This document shows positions 44,910 to 58,064 of a stretch of DNA of 64,000 nucleotides, one piece after another. This stretch comes from Magnolia sinica (Eukaryota > Streptophyta > Magnoliopsida > Magnoliales > Magnoliaceae), in contig NC_080588.1 of assembly GCF_029962835.1 (NCBI RefSeq), forward strand, positions 65,682,001-65,746,000. The letters run 5' to 3'. A program made the translations under genes and the position numbers. The notes beneath the pieces are model-generated. The model worked only from the letters and a program-made list of their open reading frames with translations, was not told the DNA's origin and did no database searches. Positions within the stretch are counted from its first letter, which is position 1. Each line of letters begins with the position of its first letter.

Positions 44910-47320
44910 CCCCATCTACTCTGGGTGAGGCAGTGACATAGGCAGTGACGAGACTTGATTGTGATGCGTATAGATTAACTTTGAAAGCGGCTGATGTGAT
45001 GCTTTATATTGAAACCGTATTAGGACCAGCTGGCAAAGCTTAGCCAAAAAATAGTACAGATCCAAAAGATCACGTGAACCACATTGCTAAAAAATAGCGG
45101 GGGATGGAACCTCTACTATTGAAATCCGTTTGGAGTCGTGGAAGTTTTGGATTACTATGATACTTGTTTAGCATTTCTATCTAGGTTTGTGTGACCTTAT
45201 TAGCATATTGAATGAGAAATAAACTTTATGGTAGGCCCTACAAATATCTTAACCGGTTATTTGTGGCCTGGTCTACTTGACTCAATTTGGGCTCATGCTC
45301 TAAAATGATTTCACCAAATGGAAAACACACTTTGCATGGCACATGGTCACACCAGCTAGGTTGATGTTGTGTGGTACACCTGCCAATCTGCTTCCAATAA
45401 CTTCGGGCCGTGGATTTAATGCTAAAGCTTTTCACATGAAGTTCATGCATTGGAATGTCAGGTAGGGTCTACTCATGCGTTTGCGAGAAATTCACACTGT
45501 CAATCCATTTTGAGTGTTTATTGTAGGACATGCAACCAAAATTGAGCCATGTCCAAAACCCAAATGAGTTGCCTGAGAGGAAATAGTGGAGATTGGGTGA
45601 CCACCATTGAAATATTTGTATAGCTACAAAATTTCATATTAGGCTAAAATTTTTGTGCTTTCACTTCATCTCGGTGGGAATGATCTTATAAACGCTTTGG
45701 ATGACAGATAAACGTCAACGTGGAGCCTAGAAAGGTTTCAATGGTAAGAAATTATTTCCTCAATTTTCCCTTCCATGTGGCCCACTTGTGTTTTGGATCA
45801 CCTTATTTTTTGTCGCATATCCTAAAATTAGCTCTCAAAATAAATGAATGTGTGGATTTCTCATAAACATCATGATGGGCCATCTAGCATCCCAACATAG
45901 GAACTTCATGTGAAAGGCATTAAGAGGAAATCTACCTCCCGTAACTTTCAAACGTGCATTGATGGCCTTGGTGGCATTTAATTAAATGATGCCGGGAAAC
46001 ATTGAGTTTGGTGAGGCCCTCTTTTAATTGGTCTATATGCTATTGTCTAATATGGTTATCAAGGGAGTGAATTGTGTGCGACGTCGGGCGAACTGTGTGG
46101 GGCCCATAGAAATGTCTGTGACAAATTCACTCTGTCCATCTATTTTTAAGGACCACAATAGAACATGATTCTAAACATCAGGCGGATCTAAAATTCATGT
46201 GGTCCATACCACACAAAACAGTGGGGATTGAACGCACAGTGGTGACAAAAGTTTTATATTAGGATAATAATAATTCTATGAATGGTATGGATGGCATAAA
46301 AACATCATGGTAAGCTCCAGGAAAGTTTCTACTGTGGACGTTGTTGTTTCCACTGTTTTGTTGCACAACTCACTTGAATTTCGGATCTCCTTGATTTTTA
46401 GAATAATGTACTATTGTAATCTTTAAAAACATACTGACAAAGTGGATTTGTCATGGACATCTCTACGGACCCCACACAGCCAGGTACAGAGTTACAATCC
46501 ACTCTGAGGCTCAGCCATCAAAGCATGTTTGAAGGTAGTTTGCTCCGCCCATGTCACACATCAAATCTCGTGTGCTTGGACCGAGTTAGGCATAGGAGGG
46601 GCTTAGAGGGGCCACCATAATGGATGGCTATATCTCTAACAACAGTACTTGGGCTAATCAAATCTTGCTGTAAACTAGCATTTTCCATATCATTAATCAT
46701 GTGTTTAGTCTGAGTGGCTTGAAGAGGAAAGTTGCACTGATTTTTGTTGGTGCTCGATTTCTAGTTATAGTCACGTGACAAGTGTGGGCGTGTCAAAATT
46801 GAATTCGTGACTCAATTCAAACCGGCTCCCTAGCTCAAGCGGACCACACCACAGCAGCAATAGGGATAATAACACCCACAGTCGAAACCTTCTTAAGGCC
46901 CAACACAATATTTATTTGACATCCCTAAATGGAGGAAAACACACATATAAGGTTGATCAAAAACTTCCTACAGCTCTCCTTACCCTATGGTTCACTTGAG
47001 CTTTGGGCTCATACCCTAAAATAACCTAACATAATAAATGGATGGCATGAATAATAATAATAATAATAAGCATACACCATGGTGGGTCCCATAGAGTTTT
47101 TGGTATTTCATGCACTATGCAAAACAAGTGCTCCTTTTGATTGTGCTATGGTTGCATTTTAACTAGTCTTGAATTCGCCACTGCTGATGTTGGTGGGGCA
47201 GCTGGTAAAGTGGATTGTGTCCAAAATCAGTCCAGGCACAGCCTCTGTGGGAGCCAATATGGTGTATGGCTGGGTTTTATTCAGTTCATTCCTTAAATGA
47301 AAAAAAAAAAAACAACGCAA
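44910..47320. other. Gene-free block of decayed foldback halves
   Basis: Arm-type words recur about every 200-400 bp, for example 'ggcccacttgtgttttggat' near 45778 and 'gcggaccacaccacagcagc' near 46840, along with a recognisable element at 46070-46505. A short (AAT)n run lies at 47050-47070. No coding sequence. Confidence 0.55.
46070..46505. mobile_element. Foldback-like element, 'ctgtgtggggccc' type
   Basis: The left 'gaactgtgtggggccc', 'gacaaattcactctgtccat' is mirrored by 'gacaaagtggatttgtc' and 'ggaccccacacagccag'. The centre is diverged. Confidence 0.65.
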
Positions 47321-48178
47321 TAAAAACTTACAAATGGTTGAAATCCAAACTTAGTTTTACAAAAAATGAGACCTTACGTTGAACTTTTGGACTCAAATCT
47401 TGAAAATCTTTAAGGTTAGATGATAATCTTGGCCTGCGAAATAACAATTCAAGAGGCTACTTATATTCTAAGTAAAAGAGTTAAATGATCATAGGTTTGA
47501 TGTCTTCAATCCGAAAGAGTTTTTGGTGTCACCGACCATCGCATAAATGGTTGAGATCATTATAACATGACCTCGAATACATCTTTTGCAGTTTCATCCT
47601 TTCCCCGGCAATGCTTTGGAGAGTTGGATTAGGATAATTATCATCAATAAGTGATAATCTTATCATCATGCTTTTGTGATAATCTTGACATGAGCTATAA
47701 ATACAATTACTTTTCAAAGTTCTAAATTCATCAACATATGATCAAAATCCGCTCGCTCTATGTTTATTATAATGAAACTTTACTGTAGAATCTAAAACAT
47801 GAACTGTTCTGATCATGGGACCACTTCTTCAGCATGTGGACCCCAACGGCAAGGGACAAATATGTATATATAGTCACAATTGGGCATGTCGATAGTTTAA
47901 ATCATCGATCTTGATTGCTCACTTAATGGTTCTAACCATCCATCAACTGACCATTTTCTGTTTAACTATCTTTCTTAGCCTAAGATGGAATGTTTTGATC
48001 ATCTGGCCAAAGTGAGCCTTTAGAACCATAGACTATCAAAGTAGGCCACACCTAATGAATGCTTTAGATTAAGGATTAAACCTTTTTTGGTATAAAAAGA
48101 TCATAGTCGTCTAATTTTTTTATTTCATTAATGAATGGATGCTTGGGAAGTAATATGGTTATAAAACCATCCACCTGT
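47321..48178. other. Gene-free AT-rich stretch
   Basis: No exon, RNA gene or clear repeat was recognised. Confidence 0.4.
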
Positions 48179-48306
48179 AAGGCTGTTAGTGAGCCAGGCT
48201 CGGGATGGGAAATTCAAATTTTTGAATAGGCTTGCCCCATGGACCTTGCCCCAACAATTCAAAATTCAGGCCAAAGCCAACCCAAGGTTTAGCCCATTGA
48301 CAGCCC
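48179..48306. mobile_element. Short inverted-repeat element, GGCTGT ends, copy 1
   Basis: GGCTGTTAGTGAGCC at the left and TTGACAGCC at the right are imperfect inverted repeats about 128 bp apart, similar to the next element at 48647. Confidence 0.45.
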
Positions 48307-48646
48307 TGAGCTTTAATTAATTTATTTATTTTTCTCTCCCTTTTTTTATATTTTATTTTAACTGTCCAATCCAATTCCAGAATGGATGGCTTATGTTTTA
48401 TAAATAAATTCACAAGACAATCATGTTCATTACTTTTTAATAGTCTTCCTACTACATATTTGACTATCATATGTTTTTATTTTTATCATTTTTCTCCATA
48501 TGTCAACAGGCACAGCTGAGGCAAGATTGTCTGACAAGATCGATTTTTGAATTGTAAACAATCCATACTAGGCCCCTGCATATAGGCGGACTTGATTTGC
48601 ACATTACTTAACACATGTCCTTTGAAGAACCCTACCATATTACAGT

Positions 48647-48773
48647 TAGGGCTGTCAACAGGCCAGGCCAATGGTGGGTCTCGGCCCAAATTTTGAACTG
48701 TTTCAAGCTGGGCTGACAGGCTGGACCTATTTAAAATTCTGATCCCCCCGGAACGAACACATTGGCAGCCCTA
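48647..48773. mobile_element. 127-bp MITE, TIR TAGGGCTGTCAA
   Basis: TAGGGCTGTCAA (48647-48658) and TTGGCAGCCCTA (48762-48773) are inverted repeats with 11 of 12 matches. The TAGGG-type ends suggest an hAT-like MITE; the flanking 8-mers no longer match. Confidence 0.6.
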
Positions 48774-48944
48774 TTTCTCACAAATACTTAGAAGTGTAGA
48801 TCAGATCATCATCTAGTGCTTGCACGAGGTAGGGAGTCCTTTAAAAAAAAATTTAAATTAAATTAAATTTTATGCATGCACACACACCCCACACACTCAC
48901 GCCATAGTGGAATTTCACCACCTATGACTCGAACTAGTATGAGG

Positions 48945-49230
48945 TGTTGTAATGGTTCTTATGGGATTGTAAAGGCTGTTACATAAAGATAACTATGACA
49001 ATTGTTATGAGCCATAGAGTTGTAATAGCCATAACAGCCATTACAACCCCCCCAGCAATGATAAGTAATGCTTCCCTTAAATGTTATAAGGATCAATTAT
49101 AAAAGTGATATAGATTTTTAATTTTTAATTTTTAATTTTTTTAAATGAGACTGTAACTACTGTTAGCTGTTACAACCCATATAATAAAGATAACGATCAT
49201 AGCCACTTTTACCGTTACGGAATACCTTAG
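48945..49230. mobile_element. TTACGG-rich inverted-repeat element, copy 4
   Basis: The left 'attgtaaaggctgttacata' parallels copy 1. The right end 'ttttaccgttacggaatacc' is the reverse complement of the left terminus of copy 3 with changes. The core is AT-rich with three 'tttttaatt' repeats (49109-49138). Confidence 0.6.
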
Positions 49231-50340
49231 GCTGAGCGACGAGTCGGGTTTCAAGCATCAGTTAGAGTTAGCCCCAGCCCAACCCATTCACTAAACGGGC
49301 CAAGAATTCTGATGCATATCCAACTCATAACCAATACTCTATGGATGGACTTGACCCTTAAATCATCAGTGTTCCCATGGAGCAGCATCACTCCATCTGA
49401 ACCATCCATGAGGTGGGCTACAAATACATAGAGTAGAAAAAAAGAGCTTGGTCCGTCCACCAGGAATCAATCAATCAAAATAAAACGACGGATTAAAAAA
49501 AGAAAAGCCAATGGCTTCTAATCCGCTTCGTCCATATGGTAGGTGGACGCTGTCCACCTAATGGAAGGTGTAGATCATACATGCGTGCCACAATCCGTAC
49601 CTTTGATTTGCGGACACTTGTTTGTGGGGTTAGGATCATTGGATTTATTTTTAATTTTTTCATTTTATGTCCATGATATGTCTAAATGGTGCCTACCATT
49701 GGACGGCTTAACTTCTAAGTAATTATGCACATATAAGCCTTCCTAATAACTCAAAAAAAATGCTTAAGCTTAGCTCCTATGAGATGACACGTGCGTGAGT
49801 TCATAGCCATTGGTGCAAAGATCAAATTGGTCCACTCATCAGGCAGGCCGCACTTGTACAAGAAACTTGGACAGAAAAAGATCCAATCAATATTCAAAGT
49901 ACTTGTTTGGGCTATACTTGATTAATGGACGGCCATGATCTGCACTTCCACGGCATGAAAATGGTACACCCCACGTGATGAACGGCTGGATCTTGCAAAC
50001 CATGCCTGTCCATGACTCACATGGTAGAAAGCTGAAATCAGCAAAGAAAGAAAAAAAGGGAAAGCAGGTAGAGGTTTTTCCAACTCCCAACTGCTCCACT
50101 ATCCATCGGACAGAAACGACATATCCATGTAAGGAACCATGATCGCGACCTTCGAGAGTGGGCCCCACTTTAGTTGAGAAAGGCCCACTGAAAATCTCAT
50201 GGATTCTGATGCAGAGGAGACATGGAATCTTCGTCATAAGGTATTGTATGGGATACTCCGTTTTCCAGGGATAAGTGGGGCCACTTCAGTCAATCAAGGG
50301 CTTGTGAAAAGGACGGGTATTTCCTGCAGGGAGCTGTAGT
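49231..50340. other. Gene-free repeat-like DNA
   Basis: Contains scattered 'gaggtgggctac' and 'catcaggcaggcc' words but no clear element borders. The short open frames here have no recognisable similarity. Confidence 0.4.
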
Positions 50341-50345
50341 AGGGA

Positions 50346-50818
50346 GCCCGTGCAACATAGAGCACCGTGGGGTCACTGTGGTTTTTGTACGATAAATCTG
50401 TACTGTCCATCATTTTTTCCAGCTCGTGTTAGAGAGTGAACCCAAAAATCAGGCAGATCCAGTATTTAAGTGGGCCACACTACAGGATAAAGTGGGATGT
50501 AGACGTATTCCATCAAAATCTTCTTGTGGCTCGTAGAAGTTTTGGATCCAGTTGAAATTGGGTACCTTACACTTCATCCTGGTGTGACCCACCTTATGAA
50601 TGGGTTGGATGACATTTAAACATCACGGTGGGTCCCAGGAAGGTTGCACTGGTGGGTATCTCCATTCCTGCTTTTCCCTGTAGTGTGCCCCACTCTAAGT
50701 TTTTAAACGGCATTATTTTCAGTATGGTATACAAACATGAGATTCCTACTATGATGGACGGAGTGGATTTTTTAAAAAAAGTCATGGTGGACCCCACAGA
50801 GATTTTCGTTGCACGGGC
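50346..50818. mobile_element. Foldback element, GCCCGTGCAAC ends
   Basis: GCCCGTGCAAC at 50346-50356 is the exact reverse complement of 50808-50818. The inner arms are 'gggccacactacaggataaa' and 'ttccctgtagtgtgccccac'. Length 473 bp. Confidence 0.85.
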
Positions 50819-51839
50819 ATTCTACCCCAACTTCTGTTGGAAACTGGCGTCCCCGTGAAAATCACATGCCTTCCTACTCCTGCGGGGGTGTTTGCCCGTG
50901 CCATCAGAAAGGATTAGGTGGGATGCGATTCAAAAAAATATAATTATTATAAATGACAAGGATTGTCAGCTATTTCCATGGAGCAAGCCTAATTCCATAT
51001 TATATTTGTACCATGGTGGTATTGGCTCTTTAGTTTGTCCATTAAATAAATATACCCACCATCATTTGAAATTATTGAGAATAATATATATGTGTTATAT
51101 CCATGTCATTTATCTTATTTGCAACCTAATTTTAAGGCATGAGCCTAAAATTGAAATAAATTCAAAACTTACGTGACCACGACACAGAAATTAGTGGGAA
51201 CAATAATGCCCACTGTTGAAATCTTCCTAGAGTCTACCGTGATGTTTATTTGCTTTCTAATCTATTCGCAAGATTCAAAAGACTTGGATGTAGGGAAAAT
51301 ACAAAAGTTAGCTTCACTCAAAACTTATGTGTCCCCAAAGTCGATGGATTCTGCACAATCTCATATATAGCATTACGTGGAAATTAGTAGAATAGCCAAA
51401 CAATGATCGTTTTGGTCTACTTATCATCCATGCAGCCGTGATCTTTTCATGTGGAAAGTAATGATTACCAAAATGCAGTATCGCCCTGCCGTCGGCAATC
51501 ATTACAATGGGCCCACCTTTAATGTATGTATTATATGACATATGTGTTTTCATCATTTGGGACATGAGCCCAAAGTATCCAAATCTCAGGTGGACCATGC
51601 TACGGGATATAGTGGTGATTGAATGCCCTACCATTAAAAACTTTCTTAGGACCATCTAATATTTATTTGCCATCTAACCTGTTGATAAAGTCAAAGATGA
51701 AGAAGGAAAATAAAACAAAATCTCAGCCACCCCACTACTGTAGGACTCACCTTGATGTTGAATATATATGGCCAGCACAAGCCGAGTTCAAGTTTGGGTT
51801 CGAGCTACCATCGACAATGGCTAAGACAGCATATATATA
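50819..51839. other. Gene-free block with half-foldback sequence
   Basis: Two decayed left-arm-type stretches lie near 51170-51300 and 51510-51680 ('atctcaggtggaccatgcta', 'taccattaaaaactttctta') without good right arms. No gene. Confidence 0.5.
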
Positions 51840-52357
51840 GTAGTATGAGGTCAACCTCATGGGAAGTACACGGCAACTTTCCATGAGGTCAGGAGGTGTG
51901 TTGATTATCAACATGGTGCGTTGGATGGGTGCCCTTTAGGTTATAGGAGACCTCAAAAATCAGCGGTATACAGGACTTAGATGGGCCATGTCATTTAAAA
52001 TCATGTGAAGATATGCTTAAAACATATAAAAGTATTTGGACAGCTCACCTGAGTTTTGGATGTAGTCAAAACTTGGTTTGACCCCTCATCCAAGTGGTAT
52101 ATACACAATGGATGGTCTTAATTTGTGAACCACATCTCAATGGGCCCAATAAATGATTATGAATGTTTTAATGAGAGGATAACCTCTTTCAACTATTGTA
52201 TGTGGTGTGGCCCACCCAAGTCTTGGATCGACTTGATTTTTAAGCCCGTGGCCCACCATGGAATGGTGCATTTGACTAATGGGGTAGATGTTTGACATAC
52301 ATTATGGTGGGACCTCATGGGAAGTTCTTATGTAGTCAACCTCATAGAACCATTTCC
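51840..52357. mobile_element. MITE of the GGAAATGGT family, copy 2
   Basis: Shares with the 23.4-kb copy the terminal 'agtatgaggtcaacctcatg', the internal 'accccctcatccaa'-like and 'aaatgattatgaatgtttta' stretches, 'gtggtgtggcccacccaagt', and the right end 'ctcatagaaccatttcc'. The outer left nine bases are lost. It too lies in TA-repeat DNA. Confidence 0.8.
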
Positions 52358-52962
52358 ATATATATATATATAACCGAACTAAGTCTAATTCGAGTTAAAC
52401 GAGATTGCTTGATTTATGTCCAGCTTTAATTAGGGCACTGATATTATGCTCTTAGTTGCATCAGGTTACTGGGACAATCCAAAAGATCAATCTAAACCTT
52501 CTATCAAGTCCATGACACATTTTAATGGCTAAATCCATCTTAAATACAGCCTTATTTTATGTAGCTGTGATTTTTCCAACCCATGAATCAGATAGTGAGA
52601 TTGCCTAACCAAAGTGACTCTTTAAACTCACAACCAATTCATGATTGGAACTATCATTGTTTATTGGAGCTGTTTTTGTTTAAATATTCTTGATGGTCCA
52701 TATCAAAGGCCATCGATTTAAATGGTTTTAATCATCAGAACGACGTGGTATTTATGTGGTAGACCAAATGTGTGCTGAACTAATGATAGTTCATGAGCAT
52801 CTTTCAATTGTAATTTTATATATCAATTGTAATCTTATATACAGGGAAAAGATACTGCGAGGTCCATGGTGATAGCTTTTAATGGGATGCAGTTTGGCTA
52901 GTGACCCCAACACCAACCAACTGGCTGGTGTCAAAGTTCTATGCCCTCACCACGAATGATTA

Positions 52963-53525
52963 GAGTTGTACATGAGCCGAGTTTGCTCAGTCAGCGAGCT
53001 GGATTCGACTCAAAAAAGCTCGACTTGTCTCGGCTTGAAATTGGATTCAGACTAAGTCGAGCTAATTTTTGGAGCTTGAAAAAATTTCAAGCCGAGTTCG
53101 AGCTTGCCCGAGCTCAACTTGACTCAGATCGAACCTCAACTCGAACCGGCTTGAATTGAATCAGCTTGATGACTCAATTATTTTGATATAGATGCTACTT
53201 ACTAAGTGTTTAATGAAATAACTCAATGAAGTGTTGGCGAGGAAGGAATGTATGGGTGTTTGATTTTAATGTTGTTGTCCAAGTGTTTAATGAAATACCT
53301 GTAAAAATGTTGTTAGTATTTTGCATTATTTGAGAAATTAAATATGCATTTTACGTGTTTGAGAAAATGCCGCACAGGTCCTAACTCGGCTTGAGCTGGC
53401 CTGAGTTGCTGACCGAACCGAGCCAAGCTGGCCAAACAGGCTCAAAGACCAAGCTGAGCCAAGTTCGAGACTAGCTACTAGCTGAGTTGTGCCAAGCTCG
53501 ACTCGGTTTGACTCGTGTACAACTC
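52963..53525. mobile_element. 'Gagccgag' inverted-repeat element, copy 2
   Basis: The ends GAGTTGTAC (52963-52971) and GTACAACTC (53517-53525) are exact inverted repeats. The interior mirrors copy 1 ('gactcaaaaaagctcgactt', 'ctaagtgtttaatgaaataa', 'gccaagctcgactcgg'). It is 563 bp without coding potential. Confidence 0.75.
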
Positions 53526-54800
53526 CAACCATGATACATGTGCTTTATACATGACATCCATCCATTTTTCTAAATCATTTTAAAGCATGAGCTAAAAAAG
53601 GAGCCCACCTGTAGTCCGAATCTCAAGCCTAAAAAATTAGTTGGGCTTGGACCCATTGGCCCAACCCAGCCATACCGAATTTCTATCAAATCATATGAAT
53701 TTTCCTAATCCATCTGCTTATCAAGTGAGCCATGTAATTATCTGGCCATACATGTAGACCTATGACATGGTCGAGTCTATCGGAGTCGCTGAGTCATTTA
53801 ACCATGATCAAGCCATGTGTGTCAGGCCCAAGCCCAGCCCACGGACCAATCTGTTCATTCCAAGCCCAGATCACCGTCCATTGCCGCCCCTACGACTAAT
53901 CTGATAAAGGGCATATTAAAAAGGGGGTTTGAAGATATAATTTTCCAAAAGTAAAGGTTCATACAGCTAATCTGCCTACCTATACACCACCATAGATCTA
54001 TAAATGATTAGGTACTCGCATCAGTACCATAAGATTAGTGTACTTCACCATTTTTAGCTCACATTTCCTATTTGTAGGACATCCGAACCGTGGAAACAAA
54101 TGGGGCCTTTTTGGAAATCACGAGAAGTGAAAATATTTCTCAGAAATTTATAACTTGGGCCACAGATATATGCTTGATCTAGATGTCTGTAAAGAATTAT
54201 TTTAGTACAGTGGCCCACCTGATAATCGCATCCGCTTGAATTTTTTGGTAGGTGATCATCATGGTGAGGATGGAATTTGTATGGAGAGGATTTAATATAT
54301 GCATGACATGACTGCTGGAATAAAGGCGCAGTACGGAAGGCTATGGTACTGAGAAGAAGTATCAGATCATTTCTCCCACCACTTTCAACTTGTGTGTCAT
54401 GCCGCCGAAAGCTGTTGGAAAGAAGCGAACACGGACAAGGCCGAATACTGCTTTCTCTTGCTGCCCTGCTGGGTCCACACGTGCGCGTTCACTTTCCTTG
54501 TACTTACCAATTTGGCACACGTGGAAAAGATCCAGTCTGTTCATCAAGTGAATACGACAGTTCAGGTGCATTGTCCGTTAAATAGGGCCGATGTAACTGT
54601 CAGGTGGGGCACACATGTACAGATTCTGACTGAATGGTTTAGATTCTTACCCATGTGTGGTCCACCTTACTGATATTTGCCTGATTTTAAATCCAGGGAT
54701 TTTACGTAGGGACGGTCACGTGAATCTGTCTCTTACGCACGTGTGATGCGAGTGCATTTTCCAAGTGCTCACGGTCGAGTGCGATTAGCATCCGCGTAGA
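53526..54800. other. Gene-free spacer
   Basis: Begins with a partial left arm ('tccatttttctaaatcattt') and a 'ttgggcttggacccattggc' stretch, and ends in 'ggtggggcacacatgtac' and 'ggtccaccttactgatattt' repeat DNA (54600-54700). The open frames at 54343-54673 overlap each other on both strands and match nothing I recognise. Confidence 0.4.
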
Positions 54801-55290
54801 TTCGGGACGCGGATTGCTTAGGAAGCGATTTGGATGGTAACCCCATCCCCAAGCGAGTGAGCTGGTGTCAAAGCTCCTGGTGCCTCATCATGATATACGT
54901 TTTTTTTCTTCCCCGTTCGTCCACTTTTGCAACTAATTTTATCGTATATGGAAATCGCATGTGGACCACACTACAAGAAACACTGGGGATTGAACTCTTG
55001 AAACTTCTTCCAGACAGTAGAAGTTTTGAATTAAATTGATATGTGTTTATGTAACCTAATGACCAAGTTGAATGGCAAACAAACATTACGGGGAACCAGG
55101 ACATTTTTAACAACAAGAGTTTAATCACCATTGTTTCCTATGGTGTGGTCCCCCTGAGACTTAGATCTATCCCATCTCTGGCATCATGCCTGAAATTTGT
55201 TAAGAAATAAATGGACGGCTAGGATGAAACACATACATCAAATGAATGAACGGCTAGGATGAAACACATACATCATGTGGGGCCTATAAA
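54800..55290. mobile_element. Foldback element with internal 35-bp duplication
   Basis: The left end 'gggacgcggattgc' and arm 'gtggaccacactacaagaaa' are mirrored by 'tttcctatggtgtggtcccc' and the right arm. The right arm unit 'acggctaggatgaaacacat' occurs twice in tandem (about 55214 and 55250). Confidence 0.7.
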
Positions 55291-57076
55291 CACCAACTAC
55301 TAGAAATGTCGTCACTTGCAGTGTCAGTATCCGATGAGGCATGGTTTTTATTTTCCTTTGTTTGCTTGTTAGTACACCCAAGTATCAGTTCACACATTAT
55401 TGTTAGTCACCCCCGCTAGGAAATCTATACCAAGACCTCAGTACTCAAATAAGGTATCTTTCACCAAAGTTTATCACTTGAGCTATGGATCAGGGTGTAT
55501 ATCAGCTGAATTCAAAAACACCTCTCATCACTACTGTTTCCTACAATGTAGTTCACTTGAGATTTAGATCTGCCTCATCTTTAGATCATGATATAAAATG
55601 AGATGGAAAAATCAGCATAAAAGCTTGATTCAAAATACGTCCAATCATGGCCCACTTGCGATCTGTATTGACTCATTTTTGGAATCATGCTGGAAAAACG
55701 AATTTACTGCGTGGTTAAAATAGAATACATCTTGGTCCCACAGAGCTTTTATAGCACGGTCCAGTGGGAGGTGCTGCTGTCGGTATGAGTATATGCCATC
55801 CGTGTGGCCATACAGCCAGTCTGGAATGCTTGAGACACCAGTGTCTGTGAACGAGTGGCCCATGAGTAAGTGATCTATACCGTTGATTTAACAGTCACGC
55901 AAGGTATTACTAATGTGGTAAAAACATATTTCAGATAGTTACATCCTAGCCATCAGCTGGTGGACAACAATTATTGGATGGACAAGATTTTCGAATATAG
56001 AAAAATCTAAGCATATCTCTGGATCTCTAGTTAGGCCCAATAGATAAACGGTCTGGATCACCTACACGTGGATAAACATATCGAAAATCATGATCTGACA
56101 ATTTATCCCCACCTCTTAATTGAAAGGCCCACTCTCTTAATTAAAAGGCCCACCTTCACATGCATTTAATGCTGCATTTAATACTGCATTTACTAGAAGA
56201 CTATGGAAGTAGACCAACAATCATACGGTGGCTTACCATCGTTTTAAAATGGTGGTGACTGTTCAAACACATATGCCTAATTGTACTACCATCTGAACCG
56301 TCCAAGTATCTGGTCCAAATTTTGGATAAGCAGAACCTAAAATTTATATTGAGAATATGATAATAACCTTTAAATTTTGGACAATTCAATAATATACTTT
56401 TAATCATCCAATTGATAGCCATCAATCGTACGGTTATAATTGCTTGTTCAGACTGATTTTTAGACATAAGCTCCATCCTCAATGTACCCCACAATTTGGA
56501 CGGCCTGTAAAGTTGTACATGAGGGCCACATGTCAGGAAGATGAGTCACCACCGTTTTGCAAATGGTTGGAGCGCATAAGAGCATAACACAATGAAGTTA
56601 GTCTCCGTATACATGCACTACCATTTAGGAAACTGATTGATGGGACGATCTATCATCTTACTCATCGGGACTTTTTTTTGGTTGAATTTAGACCGTTGAG
56701 TTTTCTAGATCCATCCGTTGTCCTCTCCACGTGTAACTTGTGAGCCAAGAACGGCACGTGTGGGACATCTGAATCCAGCTGTGTTAATGTGGGTCCATCT
56801 TCAAGATGACCACACGCAAGACTTATAAAAGTGTTTTAGTTTGATTTTCGGTTCACAGACCATCTACAGAGGGACACACTATTTCAACAGTTTAGATTGA
56901 ACATACGTGGGGAATATGTAGGGAATATATGTAACGTGCGTATGGATATGATCGTAGAGTAGCGAGTATCATAGTTTTTTGTTCTGATATGGCATTTTCG
57001 TAGTTATCGTCCAGTCAAGGCATTAAATATGAAGCTAACCACCCCACTGGCCACTTCACACCCGCGCGATCATGAC
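55291..57076. other. Gene-free spacer
   Basis: Includes a repeat 'gcttgttagtacacccaagt' and 'gttagtcacccccgctagga' (55360-55430) shared with 19690-19745, one decayed right arm (55550-55760), and 'catttaatgctgcatttaat' repeats (56160-56190). No exon recognised. Confidence 0.4.
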
Positions 57077-57468
57077 GGAAGCGGATTGCGTCCGACCTCC
57101 AGTCGAACCAATAAGCGTTCGACCATTATGTGTAGGGCCTACCTTTATATATATATGTTTATCTACACCGTCCATACCTTTTATAAGATCATTTTAAGAT
57201 ATAGTACTATAAATGAATCAGATCCAATTCTCTAGTGGACCACAGTAAATAGTAATCTTGGGTTGCGTTAAATGCACAAAGCATTGAATGAAAGAGTCAT
57301 CTATGATATGGTCCACTAGAGCCTTGGATCTACCTCATTTTTTGGTCTATACTTTGAAATGATCTATGAAAAGCGATGGACGGGGTGGATGAACAGATAC
57401 ATCACGGTGCCACCACGAAGATCCTGTAGGATGCTTGAAGGCCATAGCGGAGGTCGGACGCAATCCCC
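57077..57468. mobile_element. Foldback element, short type, perfect 18-bp ends
   Basis: GGATTGCGTCCGACCTCC near the left end and its exact reverse complement near the right (57449-57466) define a 392-bp element. The centre carries 'gcgttaaatgcacaaagcat', as in the 39.4-kb element. Confidence 0.85.
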
Positions 57469-58064
57469 TGCCGATCATGACATACGATCCGGGCCATGCA
57501 TTTTCCGCTGCCCTCTCATCCATTACAAGGCCGAGAAATCCGAAGGCTACTCTCGGAAGTAGGATTATCTCCACCGTTCATCAGGCGAACCATTTAGATC
57601 AAGTGTCATCTCGAAAAAATCCAGGTCTGCTTATCTCATAAGTGGGCCACACCTTCATGTTAGATTTTGGCCACTTGTTGATTTTTTCATACACGCGTAG
57701 CACATTTGAACCAATTGCCTGGCGGATTTGTAGACCATGCATCGCGCGTGATGAATGCCCTGTATGATTGTATCTCATACAAGGTGGACAACATAATAGA
57801 TTCATCGCAAAACAGTACACGCGGCAAGCTGATGAAGCAATCGGAGCCGTCCATCTCATGATACCCATCATGATTCAACGGCCCGTATTCCTAAAATACG
57901 AAACATCATACCATCCTACCCGTCACTTTTCTTCACTCCCTACGCTGCGATGTGTAGAGATATCCAACGCATGTGTATTTAGAACCATTTGTCAATTGCC
58001 ATCAACATCTGTTGTAGGAAGCGCATTCAAGGTGCAACACCTGAGCTGTATGGACCCAGCTTCG

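Noticed and set aside
54343-54673. Overlapping frames on both strands as a small gene
   Set aside because: Three overlapping frames in conflicting phases, no family residues, no splice context, and repeat DNA on either side.
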